A DNA stretch of 64,000 nucleotides from CAYLMG01 sp964493425 (GTDB lineage: Bacteria; Planctomycetota; Phycisphaerae; Sedimentisphaerales; Anaerobacaceae), in the NCBI GenBank assembly GCA_964493425.1, contig CAZBMW010000010.1, positions 31,762 to 95,761 of the forward strand. The letters run 5' to 3'. The first letter of the stretch is position 1. Every line of letters begins with the position of its first letter. This document shows, piece by piece, positions 17,166-25,563 of this stretch. The notes under the pieces were generated by a model, which worked only from the letters and a program-made list of their open reading frames with translations, was not told the origin of the DNA and made no database searches. A program made the translations under genes and the position numbers.

Positions 17166-20037
17166 AACACTCTGCCAATAATTTTATTGGATGAACCGCC
17201 TTTTTGCCGCTTATATGTTCTATCTGCATACCGCAGGCTGCACATTCTGTCAATACTATTTTAGCTGGAGTCCGTTTCAAAGCATCTCTTAAATTCTCTG
17301 ATATCTTTTCAGAAAGCTCGTATTTGTCCTTCTGCATCCCGAACGTACCCGCCAAGCCGCAACAGCCCGCCTTTAAATCATTAACCTTCAAACCACACAG
17401 CTTATCAAGAAGCTTTATACTCGCACCCGTTGTGCCAAGCGCAAATAAATGACAAGGTGCGTGATAAGCAAATTCACCTGTCAGCTTCTCCGCAGCAGGT
17501 TTTAATTTCCCCTCTTTATATAAATCAAAAAGATAATTCATCAACTCGAATGTATTTTCTGAAACAAGTCCTGCATCCTCACCGGCGACAAAATGTCTTA
17601 GCCCCTTTTGCAGACAAAGAGCAGCACTGGGTTCGGAGCAGACGATTGCATAACCGGCTTTGACGGCCTGCGCCAGATGTCTTACATTGAAAGCCAAGTC
17701 CTTTTTTGCAGTTTTTATGTCACCATAACAAAGAGCAGGCAAAGGTACCGGACGCTGTTTCGGTAATATAACACCAATATCATTATGCCTCAAAAAATCA
17801 ATCACAGCAAAGCCCAACTCGTGGTCATTATAATTGACGAACGTATCAACAAAATAAGCGACCTTTCCAGCCGGTTTTTCAACCGCTCCGAGCTTTGCAA
17901 GGTACTTTCTCGCCCTTTTCAAAAAGCTGCCCCGACTAAAAACAGGCATTTGTCTGCGCCTGTCAAGACCGGCTGCTTTTTCGAGAAGCCACTTAAAAGG
18001 ACGAATCCGCATAATAAAATTAGTAAGACTGCTAAACTTACTACCAAGCACACTAAGATAACGATTCCTCGATAAAGTAAATTCTGCCCTTTTCAATCCC
18101 TTGCGCTTAACATATTGAGCTCGCGCAGCAACCATCAATTTCGAAACATCAACACCGGAGGGACATTCGATAGAACAGAGTTTGCAATTTATGCATAAAT
18201 CCAGAAACTTTTTGAACTCGTCTGACTCAAAATCCTTTTCATTTATTTTGCCCTTCATCCATAAATTCAGAACATTAGCCTTCGCTCTCGTACTGCCAAG
18301 CTCGTCATCGAGCGCTCTGAAAACAGGACACAGGCGTAAATCTGTTTCTTTAGTCAGACACAGGCCGCAGCCGTTGCACCGCTCAAGCTCGGTTAAAAGC
18401 TCATCACCTTCAAAAAGAAGGTCGGTTTGCAACCTTTCGGGCAAAAATTCGTCTTCGGCTTTTAAGTCTTTTATCATAATATCAGGGTCACTGTTGATAA
18501 TCTTGCCGGGATTCATAATGCCAGCAGGATCAAAAATATTTTTTATCCTGCATAAAACGTCGTAGAATTCGTCTCCGAACTGGCTCCTGACAAAAGCGGC
18601 CCTGACGAGGCCGTCCGCGTGCTCACCACTTATTGAACCGCCGAGAGACCAGGCAAGTGAAAATACCTCATTGGCAACTGCAACCATTTTCTGCACATCT
18701 GTCTGCCGGCTCAAATCAAGGTAAGGCCTGATATGCAGCTCGCCGTCACCCGCATGGCCATAATAAGAAAGAGAAATTCCATAGCGTTTGCCGATTCTTC
18801 CTATGCCGGAAATATATTCAGCAAGTTTACTTTTGTCCACAGATACATCTTCAATGAATGGGACAGGGCGCTTTCTTGTCCTTTTTCTGTCGAGCAAAGG
18901 CACAGCGTCATTGCGTGACTTCCACAATCTGTTTTGCTGTTCAGTATCAAAAATAATTTTTCGATTAATGGCGAGCTTCCCAACCGCAGAATTTGTTTTT
19001 TCGATTTTTTCTTTTACCTGCTGCTCTGCATCGCCTGCATGCTCAACCAGAAGAACGGCCTCTGCCGAAGGCAGAATGTCCCTGTATTGAGGCAGAGCAT
19101 CCCTGGCCATATCCAGTAAAGTTTTATCCATCAGCTCACAGGCTGACGCTGAGCTATCCACAATAACAACTGCCGCGTGCGCCATCTTTTCGAGCGAATC
19201 AAACTCAAGCTGCAGCAGAACCTTTACCCGCGGCAATTCGACTGTTCTGAGCTTGATTTTTGTAAATATCGCAAGTGTCCCTTCAGAGCCTGCTAAAAGT
19301 TTTGCCATATCAATTCTACCGTTGCGACAAATTCCAGCGATGTTATAACCGCTACGATTACGCTTCGAGTGTGGAAGAGCTTTTTTTATAACTTCTTCAT
19401 TATCAGATAATACTGCCAGACATTTTCCAGCTATTAAACCGGCGGTGCCCGATTTTTCCGAAGGTTCAAAATCATTTTGAAACTCAACCACACTGCCGTC
19501 TGACAAAACCGTTTCAAGGGATTCGACGTAATCGGCCATATAACCGTATTGAAGAGAATGGGCACCTGTCGCATTATTGGCAACGCAGCCGCCGATTACG
19601 GCTCTGTTGGATGTGGATGGGTCTGGACCAATTTTCCTCTTGTATTGTGAAAGGAAACCATTCAAATCATCAAGCACTACACCAGGCTGAGTAAAAACAA
19701 TCTTACCATTTTGCTCGGCGGAAATTATTCTATTCATATACCGTCGTATATCAAGAACGATACCGCTGGAAAGCGACTCTCCTGCCACGCCGCTCCCGGC
19801 ACCACGCGCCACAACAGGTACATTATTCTCAGCGGCATATTTTACAGTTGCAACAATATCATCGATGTCACGAGGAACAAGAACACAGGCCGGTATTATT
19901 CTGTAAATGCTTGCATCACTGCTGTAAGCAGCCCTGTGCAGCATGTCAACAAAAACGTCGCCACGCACGATTTGCCCTAAGTCACCCCCAATATCTGCTG
20001 ATGTTTTCTTCATCTGCACTTTTTCACTTTGAATCAC
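17140..20037 (-). CDS. FAD-linked / Fe-S oxidoreductase (GlcD-GlcF-type fusion, 2-hydroxyacid dehydrogenase)
   Basis: A 965-aa fusion. It has an N-terminal FAD_binding_4 domain (about 25-240, V-A-R-G-A-G-S-G-V-A-G) and an FAD-oxidase C-terminal domain (about 270-515, with H-A-G-D-G-E-L-H). A dicluster ferredoxin module (about 555-640) carries C-N-G-C-G-L-C and C-I-N-C-K-L-C-S-I-E-C-P. The C-terminal Cys-Cys-Gly heterodisulfide-like segments include C-H-L-F and G-C-C-G-L-A-G-T-F-G. Such proteins oxidise D-lactate, D-2-hydroxyglutarate or glycolate and pass electrons to quinone or another carrier; the substrate cannot be decided here. The start is uncertain: GTG 20037, or ATG 20013. It overlaps both neighbours, mlaF-like (14 bp) and amrS (26 bp). 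Confidence 0.88.
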   Translation of the reverse strand: MIQSEKVQMKKTSADIGGDLGQIVRGDVFVDMLHRAAYSSDASIYRIIPACVLVPRDIDDIVATVKYAAENNVPVVARGAGSGVAGESLSSGIVLDIRRYMNRIISAEQNGKIVFTQPGVVLDDLNGFLSQYKRKIGPDPSTSNRAVIGGCVANNATGAHSLQYGYMADYVESLETVLSDGSVVEFQNDFEPSEKSGTAGLIAGKCLAVLSDNEEVIKKALPHSKRNRSGYNIAGICRNGRIDMAKLLAGSEGTLAIFTKIKLRTVELPRVKVLLQLEFDSLEKMAHAAVVIVDSSASACELMDKTLLDMARDALPQYRDILPSAEAVLLVEHAGDAEQQVKEKIEKTNSAVGKLAINRKIIFDTEQQNRLWKSRNDAVPLLDRKRTRKRPVPFIEDVSVDKSKLAEYISGIGRIGKRYGISLSYYGHAGDGELHIRPYLDLSRQTDVQKMVAVANEVFSLAWSLGGSISGEHADGLVRAAFVRSQFGDEFYDVLCRIKNIFDPAGIMNPGKIINSDPDIMIKDLKAEDEFLPERLQTDLLFEGDELLTELERCNGCGLCLTKETDLRLCPVFRALDDELGSTRAKANVLNLWMKGKINEKDFESDEFKKFLDLCINCKLCSIECPSGVDVSKLMVAARAQYVKRKGLKRAEFTLSRNRYLSVLGSKFSSLTNFIMRIRPFKWLLEKAAGLDRRRQMPVFSRGSFLKRARKYLAKLGAVEKPAGKVAYFVDTFVNYNDHELGFAVIDFLRHNDIGVILPKQRPVPLPALCYGDIKTAKKDLAFNVRHLAQAVKAGYAIVCSEPSAALCLQKGLRHFVAGEDAGLVSENTFELMNYLFDLYKEGKLKPAAEKLTGEFAYHAPCHLFALGTTGASIKLLDKLCGLKVNDLKAGCCGLAGTFGMQKDKYELSEKISENLRDALKRTPAKIVLTECAACGMQIEHISGKKAVHPIKLLAECYGKKGRPS

Positions 20038-20878
20038 GTGGCTGTAACTTCAAATGGTTGGCGACACCGCCGGTTCGCAACACTTCAAGCTCTTCACTAC
20101 TGACCCGGCCGTTGATAAACTGCTGAACAACGCCGTCAGAATGATGGCGGATAAAATCTGCGTCACCATCAGCGATAATTTTACCTTTATGCAGCATAAT
20201 AATACGGTCTGCTATTTTATATGCGCTTGTCATATCGTGGGTTACGGCAACACTTGTCAGGCCGAGACCTTTTTGTAATTTTAAGATAAGCTCGTTAATT
20301 ATATCTGCACGAATGGGGTCCAGTCCTGTTGTTGGCTCATCATATAATATCACTTCGGGATTCAAGGCTATTGCTCGCGCCAGTGCAACTCTTTTGCGCT
20401 GCCCTCCAGAAAGCTGAGCCGGAAAGTAATTTTGAAAACCATCAAGACCAACTAATGACAGTTTCGATTTGACAAGTTCTTCAAGACCGCTCACCTTCTT
20501 CGTCTTATAACTCTGCCTTACAGGAAACAATATATTTTCAGCTACGGTTAGGCTGTCAAATAAGGCACCGCCCTGAAAAAGAAAGCCGTAATTCATTCGT
20601 ATCTTATCCAACTGTTCTTCCTCAAGCTTATCTATGCGCTGTCCCTTGAAATAGACTTTGCCCGAATTCGGTCGCAATAAAGCTATTAAATGCTTTATCA
20701 GAACAGTCTTGCCACAGCCGCTCGGACCTATTACTACAGTGGTCATGCCTTTCTCTATCGTCAGGTCAATATTATCGAGGACAACATTGTTGCCGAACTT
20801 CTTAGTGACATTTTCCAAAGAAATTATACCATCGCCCTTCCAAGACTTAGAATTTTTTCCCTGTGCCTGTGTTTCCAT
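20024..20878 (-). CDS. mlaF: ABC transporter ATPase, MlaF-like
   Basis: A 284-aa ABC ATPase. Walker A G-P-S-G-C-G-K-T is near 53-60, the signature is L-S-G-G-Q-R-K-R-V, Walker B is V-I-L-Y-D-E-P-T-T-G-L-D-P, and the H-loop is V-T-H-D-M-T-S. The motifs D-E-P-T-T-G-L-D-P-I and T-H-D-M-T-S-A are typical of the Mla/Mce phospholipid or sterol transporter ATPases. The next gene upstream on the same strand encodes the matching MlaE-type permease, 62 bp away. A ribosome site (AAGGG) precedes ATG 20878. An MCE-domain MlaD gene, usually third in such sets, is missing here. Confidence 0.88.
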   Translation of the reverse strand: METQAQGKNSKSWKGDGIISLENVTKKFGNNVVLDNIDLTIEKGMTTVVIGPSGCGKTVLIKHLIALLRPNSGKVYFKGQRIDKLEEEQLDKIRMNYGFLFQGGALFDSLTVAENILFPVRQSYKTKKVSGLEELVKSKLSLVGLDGFQNYFPAQLSGGQRKRVALARAIALNPEVILYDEPTTGLDPIRADIINELILKLQKGLGLTSVAVTHDMTSAYKIADRIIMLHKGKIIADGDADFIRHHSDGVVQQFINGRVSSEELEVLRTGGVANHLKLQPRDSK

Positions 20879-20940
20879 TTACCCTTGTATAACCTCTTAA
20901 AATTTAAGCAACACAGTATATTGTTAACACAAACGTTCTA

Positions 20941-21750
20941 CTAAAGCAAACTTCTTACTGGCCAGAGGGTATTGTAAATCGCCTTAAAAATCACAACGAG
21001 TGCAAAATCGAGGGCCAGTATTGAAATAAAGCTGGCAACAAAAGCCTCTGTACAGGCCTGTCCAACCCCGTGAGCTCCTTCCCTGCAGGTAAAACCCTTG
21101 TAACAGCTTATGGCTGCAATAGCTGCTCCAAAGAAAAATCCCTTTACTACGCCGATACTCAAATCCCATAACTCAACGCCCTGTGCACTGTACTCCCAGT
21201 AAGGATGGCTGTTAATATGAAGATGATACACGCTGACGAAGAAACCTCCAAGGCTACACATCAGGTCGGCAAAAATAATCAGGATAGGCGTCAGCAGTAG
21301 ACAGGCCAGAATCCGCGGTGCAACAAGATACCGCATCGGGTCCGTACCCATACTCCTGACAGCTTCAATCTGTTCGGTAACTTTCATCGTACCCAGTTCA
21401 GCGGTTAATGCGCCGCCGACTCGCCCCGCAAGCATAACCGCAGCAAGAACGGGACCAAGCTCCTTTACACCGGAAATATTAATTAAGACACCAAGTCTCT
21501 CCTCAAGACCCATAGATGCAAGCTGATCATAAGCCTGAATCGCAAGCGTCATTCCGACAAAAGCACCAGTTATCATTATAACTGGCATAGACCGTACGCC
21601 TATAATATACATCTGTGTCCAAATCAAAGGGTACGCCGCGGGTTTGAAACAGCTTGCTATGGAAACAACTAGAGACCGCCAAACGAATCTGCTGAACTGA
21701 CCTGTTTTTTCCACATCATTTACAAAACTGCCACTAAGTGTGACTGCCAT
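20941..21750 (-). CDS. mlaE: MlaE-family ABC transporter permease
   Basis: A 269-aa membrane protein of the MlaE (YrbE) permease family, with about five hydrophobic segments. The conserved core reads A-E-L-G-T-M-K-V-T-E-Q-I-E-A-V and G-T-D-P-M-R-Y-L-V-A-P-R, followed by K-G-F-F-F-G-A-A-I-A-A-I and G-A-H-G-V-G. In the family the permease dimer with MlaF moves phospholipid between inner membrane and an MCE ring. ATG 21750 has an AGGAG site about 9 nt upstream. It is the first gene of the run mlaE-mlaF-oxidoreductase-amrS. Confidence 0.9.
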   Translation of the reverse strand: MAVTLSGSFVNDVEKTGQFSRFVWRSLVVSIASCFKPAAYPLIWTQMYIIGVRSMPVIMITGAFVGMTLAIQAYDQLASMGLEERLGVLINISGVKELGPVLAAVMLAGRVGGALTAELGTMKVTEQIEAVRSMGTDPMRYLVAPRILACLLLTPILIIFADLMCSLGGFFVSVYHLHINSHPYWEYSAQGVELWDLSIGVVKGFFFGAAIAAISCYKGFTCREGAHGVGQACTEAFVASFISILALDFALVVIFKAIYNTLWPVRSLL

Positions 21751-22389
21751 AATATTAACTCCTATAATAAAAATTAATTTCCCTTTAAGGATTTAAGAAT
21801 AATAAATTTATTATGAACCATAATTTTATTTAAGCTAAAATAATACAATACTTGGCGTACAAAAACAACATCCATCCCGCATTATCATAACTCTCTATCC
21901 TTTGGTTAATTTCAAACAAAACTGCTGCCGATCTAAATTTTTTTCTTTTTACCATTTTGTAAAGTTAATTCAAGCCGCAACTTAATTACTAATGAATGCC
22001 AATTATTATACTCAATCTCTTTCCTTAAAATGTTTTTCACATTCTTCATTACATATAAGTGATTCCAGCAATCTCTTTAACAATTTTCTCTTAATCCAAC
22101 CTCTGTCCACCTTTTAATTTTCAAAATATCATAACTTTATTGAAAATCCATAACTTTTATTATCCGAGTTATTTCCAAAATCAATAAACCAAAGTCCCAA
22201 AAAAACCTTTTTATTGGCTAATAAAAAAAAGATTTTCCAAGAAAGAGAAAAAACTTTGTTCATCTTACGTATATTACCTACATTACCTAAAGTTTTCAAA
22301 ACAACATTGCCGAAACTTATATTACCTATTTTAACATTGGTTTATAGTATAAATTTGACATAAGAACACATAACAAAGGGGTATAAATC
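21751..22389. other. Long AT-rich divergent intergenic region
   Basis: 640 bp without a gene, between divergent mlaE and the B12-domain gene. It is very A+T rich. ATTACCTA occurs three times (22273-22280, 22282-22289, 22321-22328). ATTACCTA also occurs at 28708-28715, next to the -10 of the putative small RNA. A strong ribosome site AAAGGGG (22375-22381) serves the rightward gene. No confident promoter hexamer pair was found for either gene. Confidence 0.4.
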
Positions 22390-23106
22390 ATGGTTGAAGA
22401 CGGGATGCTGGAAAATTACTTAGATGCATTACTTGAGGGAGATAGAAGTAGATGTCGGTTCATTATAGAAAAAACTCTACAATGCGGTACACCAACAAAT
22501 TTAGTTTATGCTGATATCATCTGGCCAATTATGGTCGAAATCGAAAGGCTTTCTAGAGATGGCCGTATCAGCCCCGCTGCTGAGCACCTCGCCACAAGAA
22601 TTAATAGAAACATAGTTGACCAGCTACAGAATAAACTTCCACGTAAGCCATTAAAAAGCAAAAAAATCGTCGTATGCTGTGTTAAGGACGAATTGCAAGA
22701 GCTTGGAGCACAAATAATAGCAGATTTGTTTGAAAGTGACGGCTGGGAAGTTAAATTCCTCGGAGGTGGTCTAACAAACGATGATATCCTTGCCTTTGTC
22801 AACAAACATGGACCTGATATCCTTCTCATTTATGGAACATCGCCAAAACAAGCACCAACAGTTCGTCAATTAATTGACACTATAAAAAATGTCAATGCCT
22901 GGCCTGAAATGCGAATTATGGTCTCAGGCGGTCTATTTAATCGAGCCGAAGGCCTCTGGCAGGAGATAGGTGCCGACCTTTTCGCAGCTACGGCCGTTGA
23001 AGCTGTACAAGCAGCAACAAGCGAAAGAAAAGCCGAGCCTGAGCAGCAAACAATTAACAGAAGAAAAAAAAGATATTGCAAAACTCACGAAAACGCACAG
23101 GCCTGA
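22390..23106 (+). CDS. Stand-alone B12-binding-domain protein lacking the lower-ligand His
   Basis: A 238-aa protein with a four-helix cap domain (about 5-85) and a Rossmann-type B12-binding domain (about 91-210), the layout of methyltransferase corrinoid proteins and CarH-type photoreceptors. The cap keeps E65-H66 of the CarH-like E-H motif, but the conserved Trp upstream is Ser55. In the B12 domain the D/E-x-H-x-x-G motif reads E101-L-Q103-E-L-G106, so the usual cobalt-binding His is Gln. There is no DNA-binding domain and no methyltransferase neighbour. It may bind cobalamin base-on, bind another ligand, or act as a sensor. The last 25 residues are basic and low-complexity. Confidence 0.75.
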   Translation: MVEDGMLENYLDALLEGDRSRCRFIIEKTLQCGTPTNLVYADIIWPIMVEIERLSRDGRISPAAEHLATRINRNIVDQLQNKLPRKPLKSKKIVVCCVKDELQELGAQIIADLFESDGWEVKFLGGGLTNDDILAFVNKHGPDILLIYGTSPKQAPTVRQLIDTIKNVNAWPEMRIMVSGGLFNRAEGLWQEIGADLFAATAVEAVQAATSERKAEPEQQTINRRKKRYCKTHENAQA

Positions 23107-23165
23107 TACAATAACAAATTCCGATGAAAATCATTCGCCGAAGAGTATAAAACCGGAGATAAAAT

Positions 23166-24761
23166 CTACAGGCTTTCTTTATATAATTTATACTCGATAC
23201 TATCAACCAATGCCTGCCAGGATGCCTCAATAATGTTCTCCGAGCAGCCGACCGTTCCCCAAATTGAATCCTTATCACGAGATTCTATTATAACGCGTAC
23301 GCGTGCAGCGGTACCGGCCTTGGCGTTCACCACACGAACCTTATAATCAATCAAATGCATATCTCTGATAGAAGGATAAAAAATATCGAGTGATTTACGC
23401 AAAGCAGAATCTAAAGCGTTGACCGGGCCGTCTCCCTCACCCACAACATGTTCGATTTTATCACCGACTTTTAATTTCACGGTCGCCTCGGTAACCAAAT
23501 CTCCCGATGCACGTTTCTCAACAGTTGTATTATACTTGACAAGCTCAAAAAACGGCTTGTATGTACCCATTATCTTTTTGACAAGCAAATCAAAGCTGGC
23601 GTTAGCTGCCTCAAACTGATAACCTTCATCCTCAAGCCTCTGAACTTCATTTAAAATCTTTTTTGCAAGCTTTTTATCTTCCGCAACCTTGGATTTTTCT
23701 AACTCTGCGAGGACATTTGACTTACCGCTCAATTCGGAAATAAGAAAGCGGCGCTCATTGCCAACCATTTTCGGGTCAATATGCTCATAGGTTCGCCTGC
23801 TTTTACGGATCGCGTCAACGTGGAGGCCTGCTTTATGCGCAAAAGCACTTTCGCCGACGAAAGGCATATTCATAACAGGCGAGAGATTTGCAATCTCGAA
23901 CATAAAACGCGAAACTTCCGTCATAGTTTTCAGCTTCTCCGGCTCAAGTACATCAAAGCCCATCTTCAGCATCAAATCCGGTATTACAGTACATAAATTT
24001 GCGTTACCGCAACGTTCGCCGAGGCCGTTCATCGTACCCTGCACGTGTCTTGCACCGGCCCGAACCGCAGATAAACTATTGGCTGTGGCACAGCCGCTGT
24101 CATTATGAGTATGAATACCAACACTAACAGTGCCAAATCTTTCACAAACACATTTTGTAATCTCATAAATCTGCTCAGGCAAAAAACCGCCGTTCGTATC
24201 GCAAAGCACAAGGATATCGGCCCCCGCATCTGCCGCCGCATCCAGAACCTTCACAGCATATTCGGGATTTTCCTTGTAGCCGTCAAAGAAATGCTCAGCA
24301 TCGAAAATTACCTCAAGTCCCTTGCTTTTAAGATATTTAACAGAGTCTGCACAGATAAACAGATTTTTATCGAGCGAACAGCCAAGCACCGCCTTAACAT
24401 GCATATCCCAGCTTTTACCAACAAGAGTGGCGGTACTTGTCCCACAGGCAAGAATACTACTGAGAGAAAGGTCCTCAGCAGGTTTCTTATCAGCGCGATG
24501 CGTACTCCCAAAGGCTGCAATTCTGCAGTGTCTCAGGTGAAGTTTTTTGACCTCATCAAAAAAGTGCATCTCCTTGGGATTAGAGCCGGCGTATCCTCCC
24601 TCTATATAATCAAGACCAAGCTCGTCAAGACGCCGCGCTATAGACAATTTATCTTCCAATGAGAAGCTTACCCCCTCAGTCTGCATCCCATCACGAAGAG
24701 TTGTATCATAAGTCGTTATCTCTTCCATACTTACATACCCAGAACTACTTTGACAATCCAT
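23166..24761 (-). CDS. cimA: Citramalate synthase
   Basis: CimA condenses pyruvate and acetyl-CoA to (R)-citramalate, the start of the threonine-independent isoleucine route. The 531-aa protein has an HMGL-like TIM barrel (about 12-280) with T-T-L-R-D-G-M-Q-T-E-G, the metal-binding H-T-H-N-D-S-G, and G-T-M-N-G-L-G-E-R-C-G-N. A LeuA-type regulatory dimer domain (about 395-525) follows. T-T-L-R-D-G-x-Q-x-E-G with this length points to CimA rather than LeuA. Start is ATG 24761, or ATG 24728 (residue 12); both lie downstream of the predicted promoter. It is convergent with the B12-domain gene, with no clear terminator between. Confidence 0.9.
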   Translation of the reverse strand: MDCQSSSGYVSMEEITTYDTTLRDGMQTEGVSFSLEDKLSIARRLDELGLDYIEGGYAGSNPKEMHFFDEVKKLHLRHCRIAAFGSTHRADKKPAEDLSLSSILACGTSTATLVGKSWDMHVKAVLGCSLDKNLFICADSVKYLKSKGLEVIFDAEHFFDGYKENPEYAVKVLDAAADAGADILVLCDTNGGFLPEQIYEITKCVCERFGTVSVGIHTHNDSGCATANSLSAVRAGARHVQGTMNGLGERCGNANLCTVIPDLMLKMGFDVLEPEKLKTMTEVSRFMFEIANLSPVMNMPFVGESAFAHKAGLHVDAIRKSRRTYEHIDPKMVGNERRFLISELSGKSNVLAELEKSKVAEDKKLAKKILNEVQRLEDEGYQFEAANASFDLLVKKIMGTYKPFFELVKYNTTVEKRASGDLVTEATVKLKVGDKIEHVVGEGDGPVNALDSALRKSLDIFYPSIRDMHLIDYKVRVVNAKAGTAARVRVIIESRDKDSIWGTVGCSENIIEASWQALVDSIEYKLYKESL

Positions 24762-24800
24762 AAATAACTACCATTTATCATCTGGTAAATTAAGCAATTA

Positions 24801-24829
24801 ATTGTATTTACAGCTTATGCAATTGTAAA
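24801..24829 (-). promoter_or_regulatory. Promoter of cimA
   Basis: Read leftward, TTTACA (24829-24824) and TACAAT (24806-24801) are separated by 17 bp, five of six matches each. The predicted start near 24794 gives a leader of about 33 nt to ATG 24761. No leader peptide rich in Leu or Ile codons was seen. Confidence 0.5.
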
Positions 24830-24968
24830 GGGCAAAATAGCCGTACATATTATTCTTATATTGATGAGATAAACAGGAAGCTCTCGTAGCACAAAATCTC
24901 AATCAAATCCAAAAATTGCACATTACAGACAACATTCATTAGTTAACAAAAAAAATTTTATAAAATTC

Positions 24969-24996
24969 TTGACTCCACTCATTTTTTAAGTATAAT
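24969..24996 (+). promoter_or_regulatory. Promoter of the PTS IIA gene
   Basis: TTGACT (24969-24974) and a perfect TATAAT (24991-24996) are separated by 16 bp. The expected start near 25003 gives a leader of about 55 nt before ATG 25058, which has no strong ribosome site. Confidence 0.65.
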
Positions 24997-25057
24997 TAAA
25001 AGTTTATAAAAATTCTAAACAATGGAATCCAGGTTTTGACTTTCTCTAATAACTGAA

Positions 25058-25516
25058 ATGAAGCTTACAGAAATTTTGCAGCCGAGTTGTGTTAAGGTCC
25101 CCTTAGAAAGTAAAGATAAAAAATCTGCAATAATTGAACTTGTGGACCTTTTAGATTCAAAGCATTTATTGTCAGACAAAGACATCGTTTTAGAATCGGT
25201 TTTAATGCGCGAACAAACGCGCAGTACAGGCATTGGGTCGGGCATTGCCATACCACACGGAAAGTGCAACGCGGTCAAAGAATTAATTATGGCGGTTGGA
25301 ATTGCAGATGAGCCGATCGATTTTGAAAGCGTTGACGCCAAACCCGTTAAAATTATTCTCTTACTTGTATCACCGGCAAATCAGACAGGACCACACATCC
25401 AGGCACTGGCACAAATAAGCAGGCTAATGCTTGACGAAAAATTCAAAGAGAACCTTGAGAACAGCAGCTCGGCTGACGAGGCTTATGAACTGCTGAGCAA
25501 GAAAGATAACCAGTAG
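25058..25516 (+). CDS. PTS IIA domain protein, PtsN/fructose type
   Basis: A 152-aa single-domain PTS EIIA of the mannitol/fructose/nitrogen family. The phosphorylation site is His67 in G-I-A-I-P-H-G-K. The L-L-L-V-S-P-A segment before the conserved H-x-x-x-L-A-x-I-S-R-L motif is also present. As a lone domain next to glycogen phosphorylase, it is more likely a regulatory IIA-Ntr-like protein than a sugar transporter part. No EI, HPr or permease is in the window. Confidence 0.88.
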   Translation: MKLTEILQPSCVKVPLESKDKKSAIIELVDLLDSKHLLSDKDIVLESVLMREQTRSTGIGSGIAIPHGKCNAVKELIMAVGIADEPIDFESVDAKPVKIILLLVSPANQTGPHIQALAQISRLMLDEKFKENLENSSSADEAYELLSKKDNQ

Positions 25517-25563
25517 CTTCTTCTAGTCTTCGAAAAAAGATTGCATTTCATAAGTTCACAAAG

